Shown in pieces: positions 41,370 through 53,639 of a stretch of DNA of 64,000 nucleotides; position 1 is the first letter of the stretch; each line of letters begins with the position of its first letter. Below the pieces are notes generated by a model. It saw only the letters and a program-made list of their open reading frames with translations, had not been told where the DNA came from and ran no database searches. The stretch is taken from NCBI GenBank assembly GCA_020698575.1, contig CM036250.1:24130000-24193999 (forward strand), read 5' to 3'. Origin of the DNA: Bostrychus sinensis. Lineage: Eukaryota > Chordata > Actinopteri > Gobiiformes > Eleotridae. Both the position numbers and the translations under genes were made by a program.

Positions 41370-44199
41370 TCAGGACATGAAGGCTCGCACACTGCCCCTG
41401 ATGACCGCTCTGCAGATGGGACAGTGACGCAGGCTGGCAGCACAGTCTCCACACACCACCAGGTGACCACACGGGATGAAGACTATGGACACCAGTTTGT
41501 CCATGCACACCTTACAGGTCCTCTCCTCCTGCAGCTGCTTCAGAAGCTCCTCTGGACTGGGCTCTTTCACTGTGAGAGAGAGACAAGGGAGAATTAAGGA
41601 ATATCGTTCTATATTTATCCCTTACTTATGAATAAGATAAATAACTTTCATTCCATTTGAAAGATTATGTTGGCAAATAGGCTGGGTGTGTTTATGGCAT
41701 TTCAAACAATGGCAGACAATAACACTACTTCAATTACTTTTACAAATGCTCCTCATTACTGCCTTGCTTTGCATAAATGTGTGACCTACAGTATAGCACC
41801 CAAAGGTTAAGTCCCAGCACCCCTTTATTAAATGTATTTATTTTTATTTAACCTTTATTTAACCAGGTAAAAAATGTTTGATTAAAGTCCAGTGCATATG
41901 TGAAACAGTATGTGCCAGCTTGGCTTACCGGTAGCTCAGCAAATCTGTAACCCTCAAAGTTTCCATGATACTTATATTAAAAACCAAATGCAGTTATTAC
42001 TGTGATAAAGGCCAAATAATATGTCATTGTTCTGTAAATAACATAAATGTTTCTTACCTCTTTCTTTGATGGCTGTTTGGGCTGTCATATTCCCAGTACT
42101 AGAACCCTGCCTCACCTCTGGCTCTAAAGGGTAAAAAAAGATATTTATTTACAATATGACATATCATTTCAAATATAATGTTTGAGCCATTTCTAGCACT
42201 CACAACCATCCTCTATCTTGCTGTTACCTCTCCTGGAGGGTCCCCTCTGTCTGTCCTCTTCTTCTGCTTGTAGCACATCAGTGACTAAAGCAGACACAGA
42301 AGTATAAAATTGTCCAGTCAAGAGGTACTTGGTTTTGACCAGGCTTTCCACAAGGTTGGCCTCAAAGCCCATCTGGAGCACAGTCTGCACCACAGGAGAG
42401 AGCATGGCTGAGGATGCGCCCAAACCACCAACTACATCTGGGAGGCCAAATATAGAAAGCAGAAGCTGATTAAGATAAAAAAAATATCCTCTCTGTATTG
42501 TGTTAGCTTGAAGTAAAAAAAAAAAAAATCATTAAACAGTGTTAACATGTGGAAATAACTGCCCTGTAATGACTTTTGTGTATCCCTGAGCAGTGAGCAA
42601 CAGATTTATTTTTCTATAGTGACATATTACTGCAATCGTTCAGCAATTGACAATAGGGTGAACATTTGAGTATTTCAAATGTAACTTAACATGTTTATAA
42701 AGCAGAACTCATCTCTGTTAAAGCGATACAAACCACGTTCTTATTGGAGTGTCTCAGTGTATTCAAATCATAACTAATAAAACCTATATGTTGCCTTAAG
42801 GTAGTTTTTCACAGAAGACTCATTTTATAATGTGCTATTAGGTTAAAGATTTCTTCACAAGTCCAAGGAAAAAGGTGGAGAGGTGCGTCTCATACAACAA
42901 ATACCCAGTATACACTTGGCAAATATTGTAGTTAATGTGCTTAAGCTTTTGCCTGATGGTTGAACAGGCAACAAAAACAAATACTGTCTTGGGGTATCTT
43001 AATCAAACATCTATAAAAAATCACCATTTCTGGAGCCAATTTCCCGAGCAGCTGGTGTCTGAGATCCGCCCTGGTAACAAAAGCAAATATTGAATATACA
43101 AATCAACAGGAACTTCATAATTAATACCTAGATGAACTCACCACAGTTTCACCCAGATGGAAGTGAGCATCCTGTATGTTACTGATATAGTCCTGCCCTC
43201 TGGACTGGATCAGAAATTCACATCTGAGAAAATATATAACATTTACTTAACACATTTTACTTCTAGAGCAAACATGGCTTTTTTAATTAAAGCTCGTTCT
43301 TGCCTTGGAAACCACTTGGCATGTTCCTGCCAGGGGTCGTCACCTGGTTCCCAGTTTCTCAGTCCTCCATCACAGAAGAAACACTTTACGTTGTCCCCAT
43401 GTCCTGAAAAAACACATATTACAAAAATTTTAAAACTAAATTACATTATTGATCATTATATTACTAGCTATGGCTGTCTCTCTGTCACATGAATGTGTGG
43501 TACACTTCTTTAATGGCCCCAGCTGTGTCCAGGTTGTTCTGTCCCTAACCTCATGACTCAGCAGGACAACAAAGCATGAACTCAGTGACAAAGACAGGTC
43601 TCTCTGGCAACAACTGGGAGAGGAGCAAATATTTGACAGATATTTTGTATAACCACCCATTTCTGGCAACAACAACAACAAAAAAATGCAATTCACTAAT
43701 AACCTGTATAGAAAAATCCTGCCCTGGCAAGGACATCTGGCTGGACTGATGCCTCTGTGGGCCAGTTGTGGAAAGTGGTCAGCCTGGTATCCTCAGTCTC
43801 CATCTCAGGGTACACAGCTTGGCCCACAGTGCCCTGGTCATCCATGGTCATCCTCTGGAGTTGACTTAGAAGCTGTCCGTCCACAGAGTCTGACGATCCA
43901 TCCTGAAGAGGAATATTCCCCACAGTTTGACCTGATATAAAACTGCAGGTAGGGAAATGTCTTTTGTGCTCTGCAACTGGACTGTCCCCATGCACCCAAC
44001 ATCTCAAAATCCCTCCACAACAGAAACACTGAACTTTATCCCCGGGGCCTAGAAAGAAGAAGCCAGCCTTAGCTAGGTCTGTAGATGTAACAGGGGCATC
44101 TGAGGGCCAGTGTTGGAAAGTTTGAAGTCTATCTCTTTCTCTTCTCATCTGGGGCTCCTCAAGTAACTGCAGCATAGTCCTTCTCCTGTCATCCATCAT
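41370..44199 (-). CDS. birc7: Baculoviral IAP repeat-containing protein 7 (2 BIR, UBA, RING)
   Basis: An inhibitor-of-apoptosis E3 ubiquitin ligase that binds caspases or IAP antagonists in the cytosol. Coding exons on the - strand: 44199-43704, 43403-43304, 43223-43142, 43070-43025, 42437-42228, 42123-42058, 41569-41370; phases agree and give 399 residues. BIR1 ligands C58, C61, H78, C85. BIR2 ligands C173, C176, H193, C200, with the WEPGDDPWQEHAKWFPRC segment of peptide-binding BIR domains. UBA at about 253-300 (MLSPVVQTVLQMGFEANLV). C3HC4 RING from C352 to C386, ending VRAFMS. I chose the MMDD start because both ATGs have A at -3; the frame is open to an ATG at 44,397 (66 more residues). 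The second intron has a GC donor. Neighbours nkain4 and ythdf1 identify it as birc7 rather than xiap, which it resembles in architecture. Residue detail is read from sequence; function is from the family. Confidence 0.9.
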
Positions 44200-44399
44200 A
44201 CTGTGACATGTAGGTTTTCCTATTCCTTTTTGTCCTCTGCCAGTCATCCCTTTTGCGGTCCATAGTGGAGTCCACACGGAAGTTGGGTGTAGAACATCAC
44301 ATCCCCTAAAATAACGTGATTCACTGTGGGGCCTGGATTGTAACCTACAGGAGACTGCTTTCCAGAAAAGCCACCACATGCCAGAAAGTATGCTCATTG

Positions 44400-45230
44400 A
44401 TCTTTGAATGAATGACAGCCAAACACACTATGTAGCTCCGCCTCCTGGGAAATCTCAGCTTGTAAATAACTTACCAACTGTCTATGGCCTAAATGTCAAA
44501 CTCAGTCCCCAGTGGCATAGGTGGTTGTGTTTTTATATTATTATTTTGGCTTGTGTAGTAAATCAATAATACACCAACAACAACAAAAATAAAAATAAAC
44601 AAATAATAATAAAAAAAAATAATCGATAAGAAATAAAGTGACATTTTAATTTGCCAAATAAAATAAATGTAAAACTAGTAAAAACTAAAATAATTTACAT
44701 TGGAGAACTGACTATAAGTTAAGGGCCATAAAAGGGACTTGAACTATGTGGAGGTTTTAAAGGATGTAATGCTACAACCTAGTGGTAGGAGGAGGCAACT
44801 ACAAAATTGCCCAAACTAGTTCTTGACTGAGTAATTGAACCTTCAGCCACTGTAGGAGATTTTACCTGTGTGCTTCATACCCATGGTTACATCTGGCCCT
44901 TTGCAAATTCATGAAGCAAAAAAAAGGACATTTTTGCTAAGTAGGCTATATCTGTATGTTTGCCTAGTTGATAAATTTACTATTTTCTACAAAACCAATA
45001 CTAACGTTAGTGAGTTCACGCTACTTGTAATAAAAAACATAGCCTAAAATGCATTTAGATTTTCACTGTTCTGATCCCTGAACCAGTTGAATTTTCGATT
45101 TGTTGTGCCACTGGCCAACATGTTGACATGTAAGAGCCTTATGCAAATATCTCTTGAGGAAGAGACAAATAATTGCATCTTTACTTGGCTTATTTCAGCA
45201 AATTGATCAATTAAGTGCTGTGTAAATCGG
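44400..45230. other. birc7-ythdf1 intergenic region
   Basis: About 1.3-1.5 kb separates the divergent start codons. The part nearest birc7 is AT-rich with an AATAATAAAAAAAAATAAT tract around 44.58-44.63 kb. No exon, RNA gene or recognisable transposon. CpG and GC content rise only towards ythdf1 (from about 45.23 kb). Confidence 0.6.
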
Positions 45231-45693
45231 ACTGGAAACTTTTGCCACCCCGCGGAGATCGGTCTAAACTACAGCGGTGGCTCAAAGCCCGGATGGAGCG
45301 GCCATTGGGGAAGTGCACAGGGCTTTAACGCAACTGAGGAGGGCTCTCTCTGAGGAATAAAAAAGACAAAGTAACAGGCGAGCGGAGGGTCGAAGGATAC
45401 TAGACACAACAGGTCCACTCGGTGACATATAAGCTGAACTTGAACGCCCTTAAAGACTCACCTGATTTCCGATACGAGGCGACAGACTTCAACTGTGGAA
45501 GTTGGGATACATCGGAAAATACACAGCTGAGCCTGCGCTACAACTACGAGCCTTACGCTTAGCGGCATAACTACCCACATTAGCCTCAGAGCTAACTGTA
45601 ACTGAGCTGTGAAGTTGCTTTCCAATCAAGGGGGCTTGAAATCCAGTCACAAGCTCAGGCTCTGTGAGAATCCAGGGACTTGCTTAATGAATT
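45230..45693 (+). promoter_or_regulatory. ythdf1: ythdf1 promoter and 5' untranslated region
   Basis: A GC- and CpG-richer segment (CCACCCCGCGGAGATCGG near 45.25 kb, GAGCGGAGGGTCGAAGG near 45.38 kb) runs into the first coding exon. No TATA box seen, as usual for a broadly expressed gene. Transcription start is not defined by the sequence. Confidence 0.5.
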
Positions 45694-48600
45694 ATGTCTA
45701 CCACAAGCATTGACCCTCAGGTAGGAAAGACGATGTACCTCGCCTGTAGAGAGCTTGCAGTCTAGCTCTGTGCTAACTGTGCTAGCATTTACAGGGCTAT
45801 GACTATTGCTCGGAAGTGCTAACTAGCTACTAACATTGGCCGGTGTATGCAGCTAACAACTGGTTTATTGTATGACTAATGTTTTTAGATTACACTGAGG
45901 GATTTTTGTGTCTTACTGTATGTTTTAGCAGAACCGCACACAAGCAGAAACTGATATTATTTTGTTATCTTATAACGCAACACTAAAACTACCTAGGTGC
46001 ATTACGTGAACCCGAAAAGCTAATGCTAAAATACAGTGCGTGGAAAACTAGCATAATCTTTAATGAAACTGAATCTTGGTATTACTATATATTATGTATA
46101 TCTTAACCATAAAGTTGATGCTTTTATCGTTGTCCTGGTAAACCTATTTTTAATCTATGGTGACGTGTTTGTGGCGTTTAGAAAGCCAGATTTACCAGGC
46201 TGCTGTTAGGTTTATTTGTTAGGGCTTACGTTATTCTCTAAAAAAAAAATAATAACATAAAACAAATAACGATATAACGATCCTGTGATAAAATTGTGTC
46301 ATTTAAGGTATCAGTCTAAATCATATAAATTAAGTTGCGGATCCTAAATTCACCCTCAAGGCCTGGTTAACGCTATGTGTGTCTTAAGGAAGTAGTCTGA
46401 GATTCGTCCCTCAAGTCAAAAAACTGTAAAGCTTTGAAAACGTGTGAAGAGAGTATTTATGAACTCTCACTCCAACACGAAACACTAATTTCCATTCTGT
46501 TTCTTTTCATGGTCCACTTGGATGCAGAGATCAAAGGGGCAAGCGTCTAAAGGTAAGATGAGCTAGATTGATTTTGGATATTAAATATTTGTATTGTGTG
46601 TGTGTTTCACAGTAGTTTGTTATCAGTAAGTTGTAATTAACTAGAAGCTTAGGCATTATGGAGAACAGACCATATAACCAAAAAATAAGTTCTTTGTGTC
46701 AGATGACATGCAATTATCATGTATGGACAATGGACATAACTCTTTTAAGTAACCTAACCAGTGTTAACACATATTAATATGTAATCATTTAATATTTGCC
46801 ATCTTGATCTAATATTAATTTGTCACACACAAAGGAATTTACAAAAACAATACATTTTGTAAAAATTTGGCCTTAATGAACATATCATACGATAAAAAGC
46901 TTTATGTGCATTTTTTGTCCACATTGCTGCATTACTGCCCACTACACCTTTAGCCATTAGTGTTAATGGGGTGCTTATTTTCTTTTTTTTTTTTGCATTG
47001 TTACACACACCTTTAGGGGGCTGTTACAAGATGTGGAGACTAGAGACAAGTGAGACACACATTCAATGTTTCTGTTGGAGTTGTATGAGTTGGGTTTCAC
47101 AGCATGTCTTTATGAGCATTTCCTTTGTCAAAAGATGTACCAATCATCAAATATAATCATAATGATGTTCTGTACCTCACAGTGGTTTTATCACTGCAGT
47201 ACAGGTTTAGTGCAATTTATTAAGCAATTGAGAGTCCGTACTTAAATAAAAAATGATATCAAAACAGAAAACATAAATGTAAATTCAAATTAAGCTTGGC
47301 TTATGCTCACCTATACCTAGATGTGCCATACTGTGCCAGAGTTGTACTTCTCTGGGAAAAGCTTATTATAAGAAGACAATTATTGATTTGGCTTTTCAGT
47401 GAAATCATATAACAAAAAAACAGGATGTGTTTCAACCAGGATTATCATCTTTTCCCTATCATAGTGTGAAATAAAATTGACACCAAAGGTATGTCTCCAA
47501 TCTTGTGTCTACCAGATTGTGTCTAAAACTGTGAAATGCATTTCAAAATAAGAAAAGTATTTATGATAACCTTGTCACTAATAGCAATGTTTTTCTTTAA
47601 ATAGCTTGAATTTTTGTCTTTCTTTCCAGTGCAAAATGGTTCACTGCATCAGAAGGAGACTGTCCATGACAATGATTTTGAGCCATATCTCACTGGGCAA
47701 TCAACTCAGGTATAGGTCCCTTTATTTAATATTACACTTTAAACTGGTTAATTTTAGTGACCTCAGTCTCCTGAAATAATGTATATTTATCAATTCTTTG
47801 TCTGCCTTTTTTACAGAACAACAGCTACCAGTCCATCACAGACCCTTACCTGTCCAGCTACTACGCCCCATCTATTGGATTTCCGTACCCCCTCAGTGAA
47901 GCACCCTGGTCGACAGGTGGAGACCCTCCGATTCCTTACCTCACTCCCTATGGACCGCTGAGCAATGGAGACCATCACTTCATGCCGGACACAGTATTTG
48001 GTCAGCCAGGGGGGCTGGGTAGCAGCATCTACCCCCATAGGTTTAACTTTTTCCCTGAAAACCCTGCCTTCTCTGCTTGGGGCACCAGTGGCTCCCAGGG
48101 CCAGCAGACTCAAAGTTCAGCTTATGGTGGCAGCTACAGTTACCCTCCCAGTTCTCTGGGGGGCACCCTGGTGCCTGACGGGCAGACAGGCTTTCATAGC
48201 GACACCCTCAACAAGGCCCCTGGCATGAACAGTCTGGAGCAGGGTATGGTCGGGCTGAAGATCGGAGGAGATGTCACAGGCCAGGGCTCTGGAGTGAAGG
48301 CTGTGGGTTCTGTTATCGGGGGACCAGCTGTGGCAGCCACAGGGAATGGAGCGACACCCATCGGCATGCCACCACCCAAACCCACCTCCTGGGCAGCCAT
48401 TGCCAGCAAGCCGGCCAAACCCCAGCAGCTGAAGTCAAAAGTGAAATCAGGGATGTCTAATCCAGGAGGCGCTCTGCCTCCCCCTCCCATCAAACACAAC
48501 ATGAACATAGGAACCTGGGACAAGGGCCCTGTGACTAAAGTAGCCACAGCTCCACTGCAGCAGCAGCCACCCCTGGGTCTGCCCCATGCCATGCCACCTC

Positions 48601-49778
48601 AACCCCCCATGCAGCAGGGTCCCTTGCAGCCCCCTCCTCCACAGTCTTTGGTACAGCCCCAGATGCAGCCAATGGCCTTACAGCCACAGCCCCCTCCTCA
48701 CCAACACCACCAGCCCCCACCACAGCCCTACCAAAACCACACCCAGCCTCCCCAAACCCGCTGGGTTGCCCCACGCAATCGGAACCAGGGGTACGGGCAG
48801 GGTAGCCCGGGCCAGGATGGTGGTGTATTGGGTATGGTGGGTAACAGTGGCCCCCAAAATTTAGCAAGCCAGGGGCCCGGTGGAGAGTCCCATCCCGTGC
48901 TGGAGAAATTGCGTGCCTCTCATAGCTACAACCCCAAGGACTTTGAGTGGAACCTGAAGAATGGCCGTGTTTTCATTATTAAGAGCTACTCTGAGGACGA
49001 TATCCATCGGTCCATAAAGTACTCCATCTGGTGTAGCACAGAGCACGGCAACAAGCGGTTGGATGGAGCTTTCAGAGCAATGAACGGAAAGGGGCCAGTG
49101 TATCTGCTGTTCAGTGTCAACGGCAGCGGTCATTTTTGTGGTGTGGCAGAGATGCGTTCACCAGTGGACTATGGCACCAGTGCTGGTGTTTGGGCACAGG
49201 ACAAGTGGAAGGGCAAATTTGATGTGGACTGGTTGTTTGTTAAAGATGTGCCTAACAGCCAACTGCGCCACATCCGTCTGGAGAACAACGACAACAAACC
49301 GGTGACTAACTCCCGTGACACTCAGGAGGTTCCTCTGGAGAAGGCCAAGCAGGTGCTCAAGATCATCGCCCAGTACAAACACACCACCTCCATCTTTGAT
49401 GACTTCTCCCACTATGAAAAGAGGCAGGAAGAGGAGGAGGAGGTGCGCAAGGTGCGAGCACACATGCGAGCACACATACTCTCAATAACAACACCAAATA
49501 AGTTTTACAGCATTTTGCCTTTTCTCACATCTTCTTGGCACCTAATTGCTTTTTCTGTGTTTTCTTTTGTTGACAGACTTTTGAACCTCCTCAAATACAG
49601 AACCGCTCTAGGTTGGATCAGGTAAAGAGATGTTTTATTGCTTTTATATTCTGATTGAACCCTACACATTTGTCATTGAATATAAACTTTGCTACTCTGA
49701 AATGTCTTACATGTTTTTTTTTTGTTTGTTTGTTTGTTTGTTTTCCAACAGGAGCGCCAAAACCGGAATAAACAATAG
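45694..49778 (+). CDS. ythdf1: YTH domain-containing family protein 1, m6A RNA reader
   Basis: A cytoplasmic reader that binds N6-methyladenosine in mRNA and affects translation and decay. Exons: 45694-45720, 46528-46552, 47630-47709, 47817-49451, 49577-49621, 49752-49778; phases agree and give 612 residues. The N terminus starts MSTTSIDPQRSKGQASKVQN and continues DNDFEPYLTGQS, DPYLSSYYAPSIGFPY and FGQPGGLG, matching YTHDF1. Residues about 255-350 are Pro/Gln-rich low-complexity sequence. The YTH domain covers about 400-580, with cage tryptophans W449, W503 and W508; the 54 and 5 residue spacing is that of human W411, W465 and W470. It ends ERQNRNKQ. A 15-codon exon (TFEPPQIQNRSRLDQ) precedes the last exon and is absent from human YTHDF1 as I know it. 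A frame starting at 47,982 is only an internal Met of the main exon. Confidence 0.96.
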
Positions 49779-51990
49779 AAAACTTTTATCCTTGGCTTGA
49801 TCAGCAGTTACACTAGAACATTTGATTTGAGAGATGGAAGAATAGGAAAATGCAACAAAGCCCTTCATTTTTTCTATTTAATCTGGGCAAATCTCTGCCA
49901 TTGTTAAAACTTGTGCTTTTTGCCCCATTTGCAATCCATTTCTTGTGCAGGGATAACAAAATGATTTAATGTATTACTTAGTCACCACCACACTTAAGTT
50001 CATTTTTATAGTTTTCCTCCTGTTTTTACCATCTTGTCCTCTTCTCTCACCGGACTGGTTCTATCTCTCCTGCCCATCCCCTCCTAAGTCAATCGAATCA
50101 GGGTTTGACTGCAACATGGAGAAAAATCTGCCACTTTATATTTCAGTACAATCAGGAACGGATATGTCCTGCCCCTTTTGTCCACGTGGGGGCACCATTG
50201 CCATGCTTCAGAGGTTTATCTGTGCCAACAGGGTTAGAGGATCCCAAAGGCAATGTCAGACTTGGAACTGCGTGATAATAAAACTTCAAGTGTTTATCTA
50301 TTTTTCATTCAGATCAACAAAATCTATATTTTTTGGCTTACTACTGACAATTTTCATTTCAGAAACCTGTTTTCTGGAGCCTTAATTTTTTTTCTAATTA
50401 TTGGTGACTCTTCAAAAGAACTGCTTAAACAGTGACACTGCTGGAGAAATCAGGGATAGTGTGAAGTCACACGGGACTTGAGACATTTCAGAGGAGGAAC
50501 CGCAAAGGCCTCTGGGAAAGAAATAACTGATGTGTCCTCCACAACCAGAACTCGCATTCAAATCAAAATTGTACTTTTGACATCTTCAGCACCCCATGGC
50601 TTTGCTTTCTGTTGATGATTGTTTTTGACGTATTTGTATGTTTCATTGGGAGGTTCTGCTTCTTTACACAACCCAGTCTGAGAGAATTTTCACACTCACC
50701 ATTTTAAATTGTTTTATGATCAGAAATATGTAATGATATAACTGCTGCATTAAATGAATTGTTATGGTGTTTTGTTTCACAAAAAGGGGGAGGGTTCATA
50801 TATTTGTTCATTCACCATCATTCTGTCTTAATCCTTTGTTCTTGCCCTTCCCCACCGAAATTTTGTTTTGATAAATTTACCATGTTGGTCATAATGCTAA
50901 GCTTTAACGTAGGAGTCTATATATTCATGGAGAAAGCCTAAAAATGTATAACCTAAAATTAATGTAACTGATTTCAAGTAAGAAAAATAAGAATGAAATG
51001 TGGTTTCTGTGTGTTTTTTGGATATTGTTAAACTGAAACCATTAAGAGAAAAGTACTTAAAAAAAAAAAATCATAAGCGTGTGCAGATACATGGCAAGCT
51101 GCAATCCAATAATTCTAAAAATATCCAGTGTGCATCTTGACAGTGAGGAAACAGTCGTAATGTGTCTGCAATCAGAAGGGAGACAGTCACTTAGGTTCTT
51201 TCTTTTCTATAATTCAGTGCGTCTTTAAGTGTTTTACATATTGCAAATTTTCCATTGTACCAAGGATTGCTGCTAATATTGAATAGTGTTTAGATTTTCT
51301 GTATTTGATGTTGCATCAAATGTATTCGAGAGGAGAAGTGGTACTTCTTTGGTTAGGATGGGCTGGTTTCTTTACATTTTCAAGATCTACCATTCTCCTG
51401 TTATAACCTGACCATATGTTAAAATCAGATTTGTACACAGCACTTTGCCAAACCCTAGTGTAAACGCTTCACAACCATATTACCAAACGTGTGAAGCTGC
51501 ATTGTATTTTTACCAGGCCAGTGTATCATTTGTAGTCTATAGCGAAATCACAGTCTTTAACACAATCCTTTGCTCTTTTCTTTCTCACACTAATAATCGG
51601 TAGCTAGGTTTGAGCCAAGCAATATGCCCTTCACATTTGACAAGGTGAAAGGCGGGTGTCAGAGCGCCACCGAAGACATCAGTGTTGCCCTCAGGAAAGC
51701 GTGAGCTGGTTGTGATTGCATGGAAGGGCTTTACAATGGCACTGTGAAGAGAAAATGTCTGAAGATGTATGCTCTAATAGAGAGACATGTAAAGATTAGC
51801 CATAAAAGTCTATGTATCTACACTACAGGAAGGAGTACTGACATAAAATATTAAATAAACATTGATTATCTTATAGACCACAGTTGTAGTGGGCATAATA
51901 ACCTGTTCAAAAAGATCTATCTTGGTTTTTCTTTCTAGAGGAAATCAAGCCTTAATAAACTCTCCATTCAGCAATTATGTTGTCCTGATG
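49779..51990 (+). other. ythdf1: ythdf1 3' untranslated region (end approximate)
   Basis: No further coding signal follows the TAG. Sequence remains moderately complex with T-rich runs and few repeats to about 52 kb. Possible poly(A) signals are AATAAA at 51,853-51,858 and 51,955-51,960; an earlier AATAAA at 50,277-50,282 could give a short form. The true end cannot be set from sequence alone. Confidence 0.45.
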
Positions 51991-51999
51991 TCATGAATT

Positions 52000-53540
52000 G
52001 TGTTAGTTAGTTTAAGACCACAAATAGTGACCTTATTCAAAGCCCTACAGGGCAGCCCTAGAGCTTAAATGCCACGGAAAGGTTTATACTGCTAAGTTTG
52101 TTCCTTCTGCTGTCTTATTCTATCAGGAAAGATGATGATCCTACACAGTGTCAGTGGGCAGGACACAGCGACACATACAAGCAACATACATCCAATGTTA
52201 TAATACTGTGTTAGCATTAACACTTGTCTTTTGTTTTTCTGAGTTTCCACTAAGAGCTCTCCAAGGTCCTGATCTATGAGCCTGGTAACATATTTCAGTC
52301 CCATAAATACATACAACAAATCAAGTAGCCTATGTTTCTTGAGATATATTATGCAAAGACACTATGGTTTTCCGTAAGAGACTGCAGTGCATTTCATGTG
52401 CTCAATGTGTTTTAAATAAGCATACGTACTTCATGCAAAATAGATGACAGTGTTTTCACGTAATGTGTGATACATACACACAAAAAGAAAGAGTTCAGAA
52501 TAGAATAGCTTTATTTGATCACATTATTACAGCATGAACAAATTGTATACTTCAACAATGCATTTCCTAATTATTTTGCAGGTTTATTTTCACTGTGATG
52601 TCTGAATCCTTTATCGCACAGATATGCTTAATCAGTGTCCTCTTTAAACCTTTTAACTGTATACTTTGCGGATGTCAGCATTAAATTTCACTTAACATTC
52701 AGCATGTAATTGTAAATATTTATACAATTTTCTATATGCAAAACAAGATAAACTATGTTACAAGGCATTTTGGCATTATCTTGTACGAATTTAGGAGTGT
52801 ATCTATTGAGGTTGCCCCAAATTTTTATATTAAATACTAAAGACTAGATGAGAAATTAAAAACTAAAGACCGACAATGCACAGAGTTCAAAATGTAAAGC
52901 CTTTTGGTATTTAGTTCTATTGGCTAACGTCTTGATTTATGCCTTGTCCACATACTTCCAGTAGGTGGCACTAACTTACGGTCTTTCTATGATGGTGTGA
53001 CAGCCCAGCGCCAGCTAAATCCTAGGGATCTTATACGTTTTGACCAGAGGGTTGAGCTGAGTAAATGTACAGTAAACCTACATTTTAGTCCACAGCAGTG
53101 TCCTGTCCTTTTCAGATAAGGTAGCTGTGTGACATTTTCTTTTGAAACAAAATTGTAAAATAGATTACGAACTGTAGGCCTACAATGTATGACTTAGCCT
53201 ATAATTTTGTTTAAATATTCGTTTTTATGCTAAATTACGACTATATTTCTCACTTCAACTTAAGAATAAATTATATAAGCATAGTTGTTAGAATGACTTG
53301 CTCAGTATCTTCAAGAGGCCTAGGGAGCCACTGTCCAGTTTGCAGACTAGTGTCCTAAGTGCTGTCAAAGCCAAAACCCCCAACATGGGCCAAACTAGAA
53401 GGACTATAACCATGTGCCAAAGCTGATATTGCACAGAAGAACAGAGCGCTCCCACACAAGCACCAGGCCCATCTCTGAGCCACCTCACCGAGACTGCACC
53501 TTCAAAAAAGTCTAAATGTATATAAATGCATGAAGTAAGA
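52000..53540. other. Interval between ythdf1 and mir-124
   Basis: AT-rich single-copy-looking sequence without exons. A short GAATAGAATAGCTTTATTTG repeat-like end occurs at 52,497-52,516. Because mir-124 is transcribed towards ythdf1, part of this could be the 3' portion of the microRNA primary transcript. Confidence 0.4.
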
Positions 53541-53549
53541 AGCAGTGTA

Positions 53550-53630
53550 GATTCCTCTCTTGGCATTCACCGCGTGCCTTAATTGTATGGACATTAAATC
53601 AAGGTCCGCTGTGAACACGCAGAGTGACAA
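53550..53630 (-). ncRNA. mir124-3: mir-124 precursor (ortholog of human MIR124-3)
   Basis: On the - strand the mature miR-124-3p sequence TAAGGCACGCGGTGAATGCC is present exactly at 53,581-53,562, and the 5p arm CGTGTTCACAGCGGACCTTG begins at 53,619. The two arms pair (CGTGTTCACAGCGGACCTT with AAGGCACGCGGTGAATGCC) around an AT-rich loop (TTTAATGTCCATACAAT), as in every vertebrate mir-124. Position downstream of and convergent with ythdf1 matches human MIR124-3 beside YTHDF1. miR-124 is the dominant neuronal microRNA and represses non-neuronal mRNAs. The extent of the primary transcript is unknown. Confidence 0.97.
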
Positions 53631-53639
53631 CCCATCCAC

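Noticed and set aside
48194..49475. - strand frames of 90-132 codons inside ythdf1
   Set aside because: Shadows of the Pro/Gln-rich and YTH coding exon.
47982..49625. Start of ythdf1 at an internal Met
   Set aside because: Upstream exons with matching phases restore the conserved YTHDF N terminus; the last part of that frame (after 49,451) is intron read-through.
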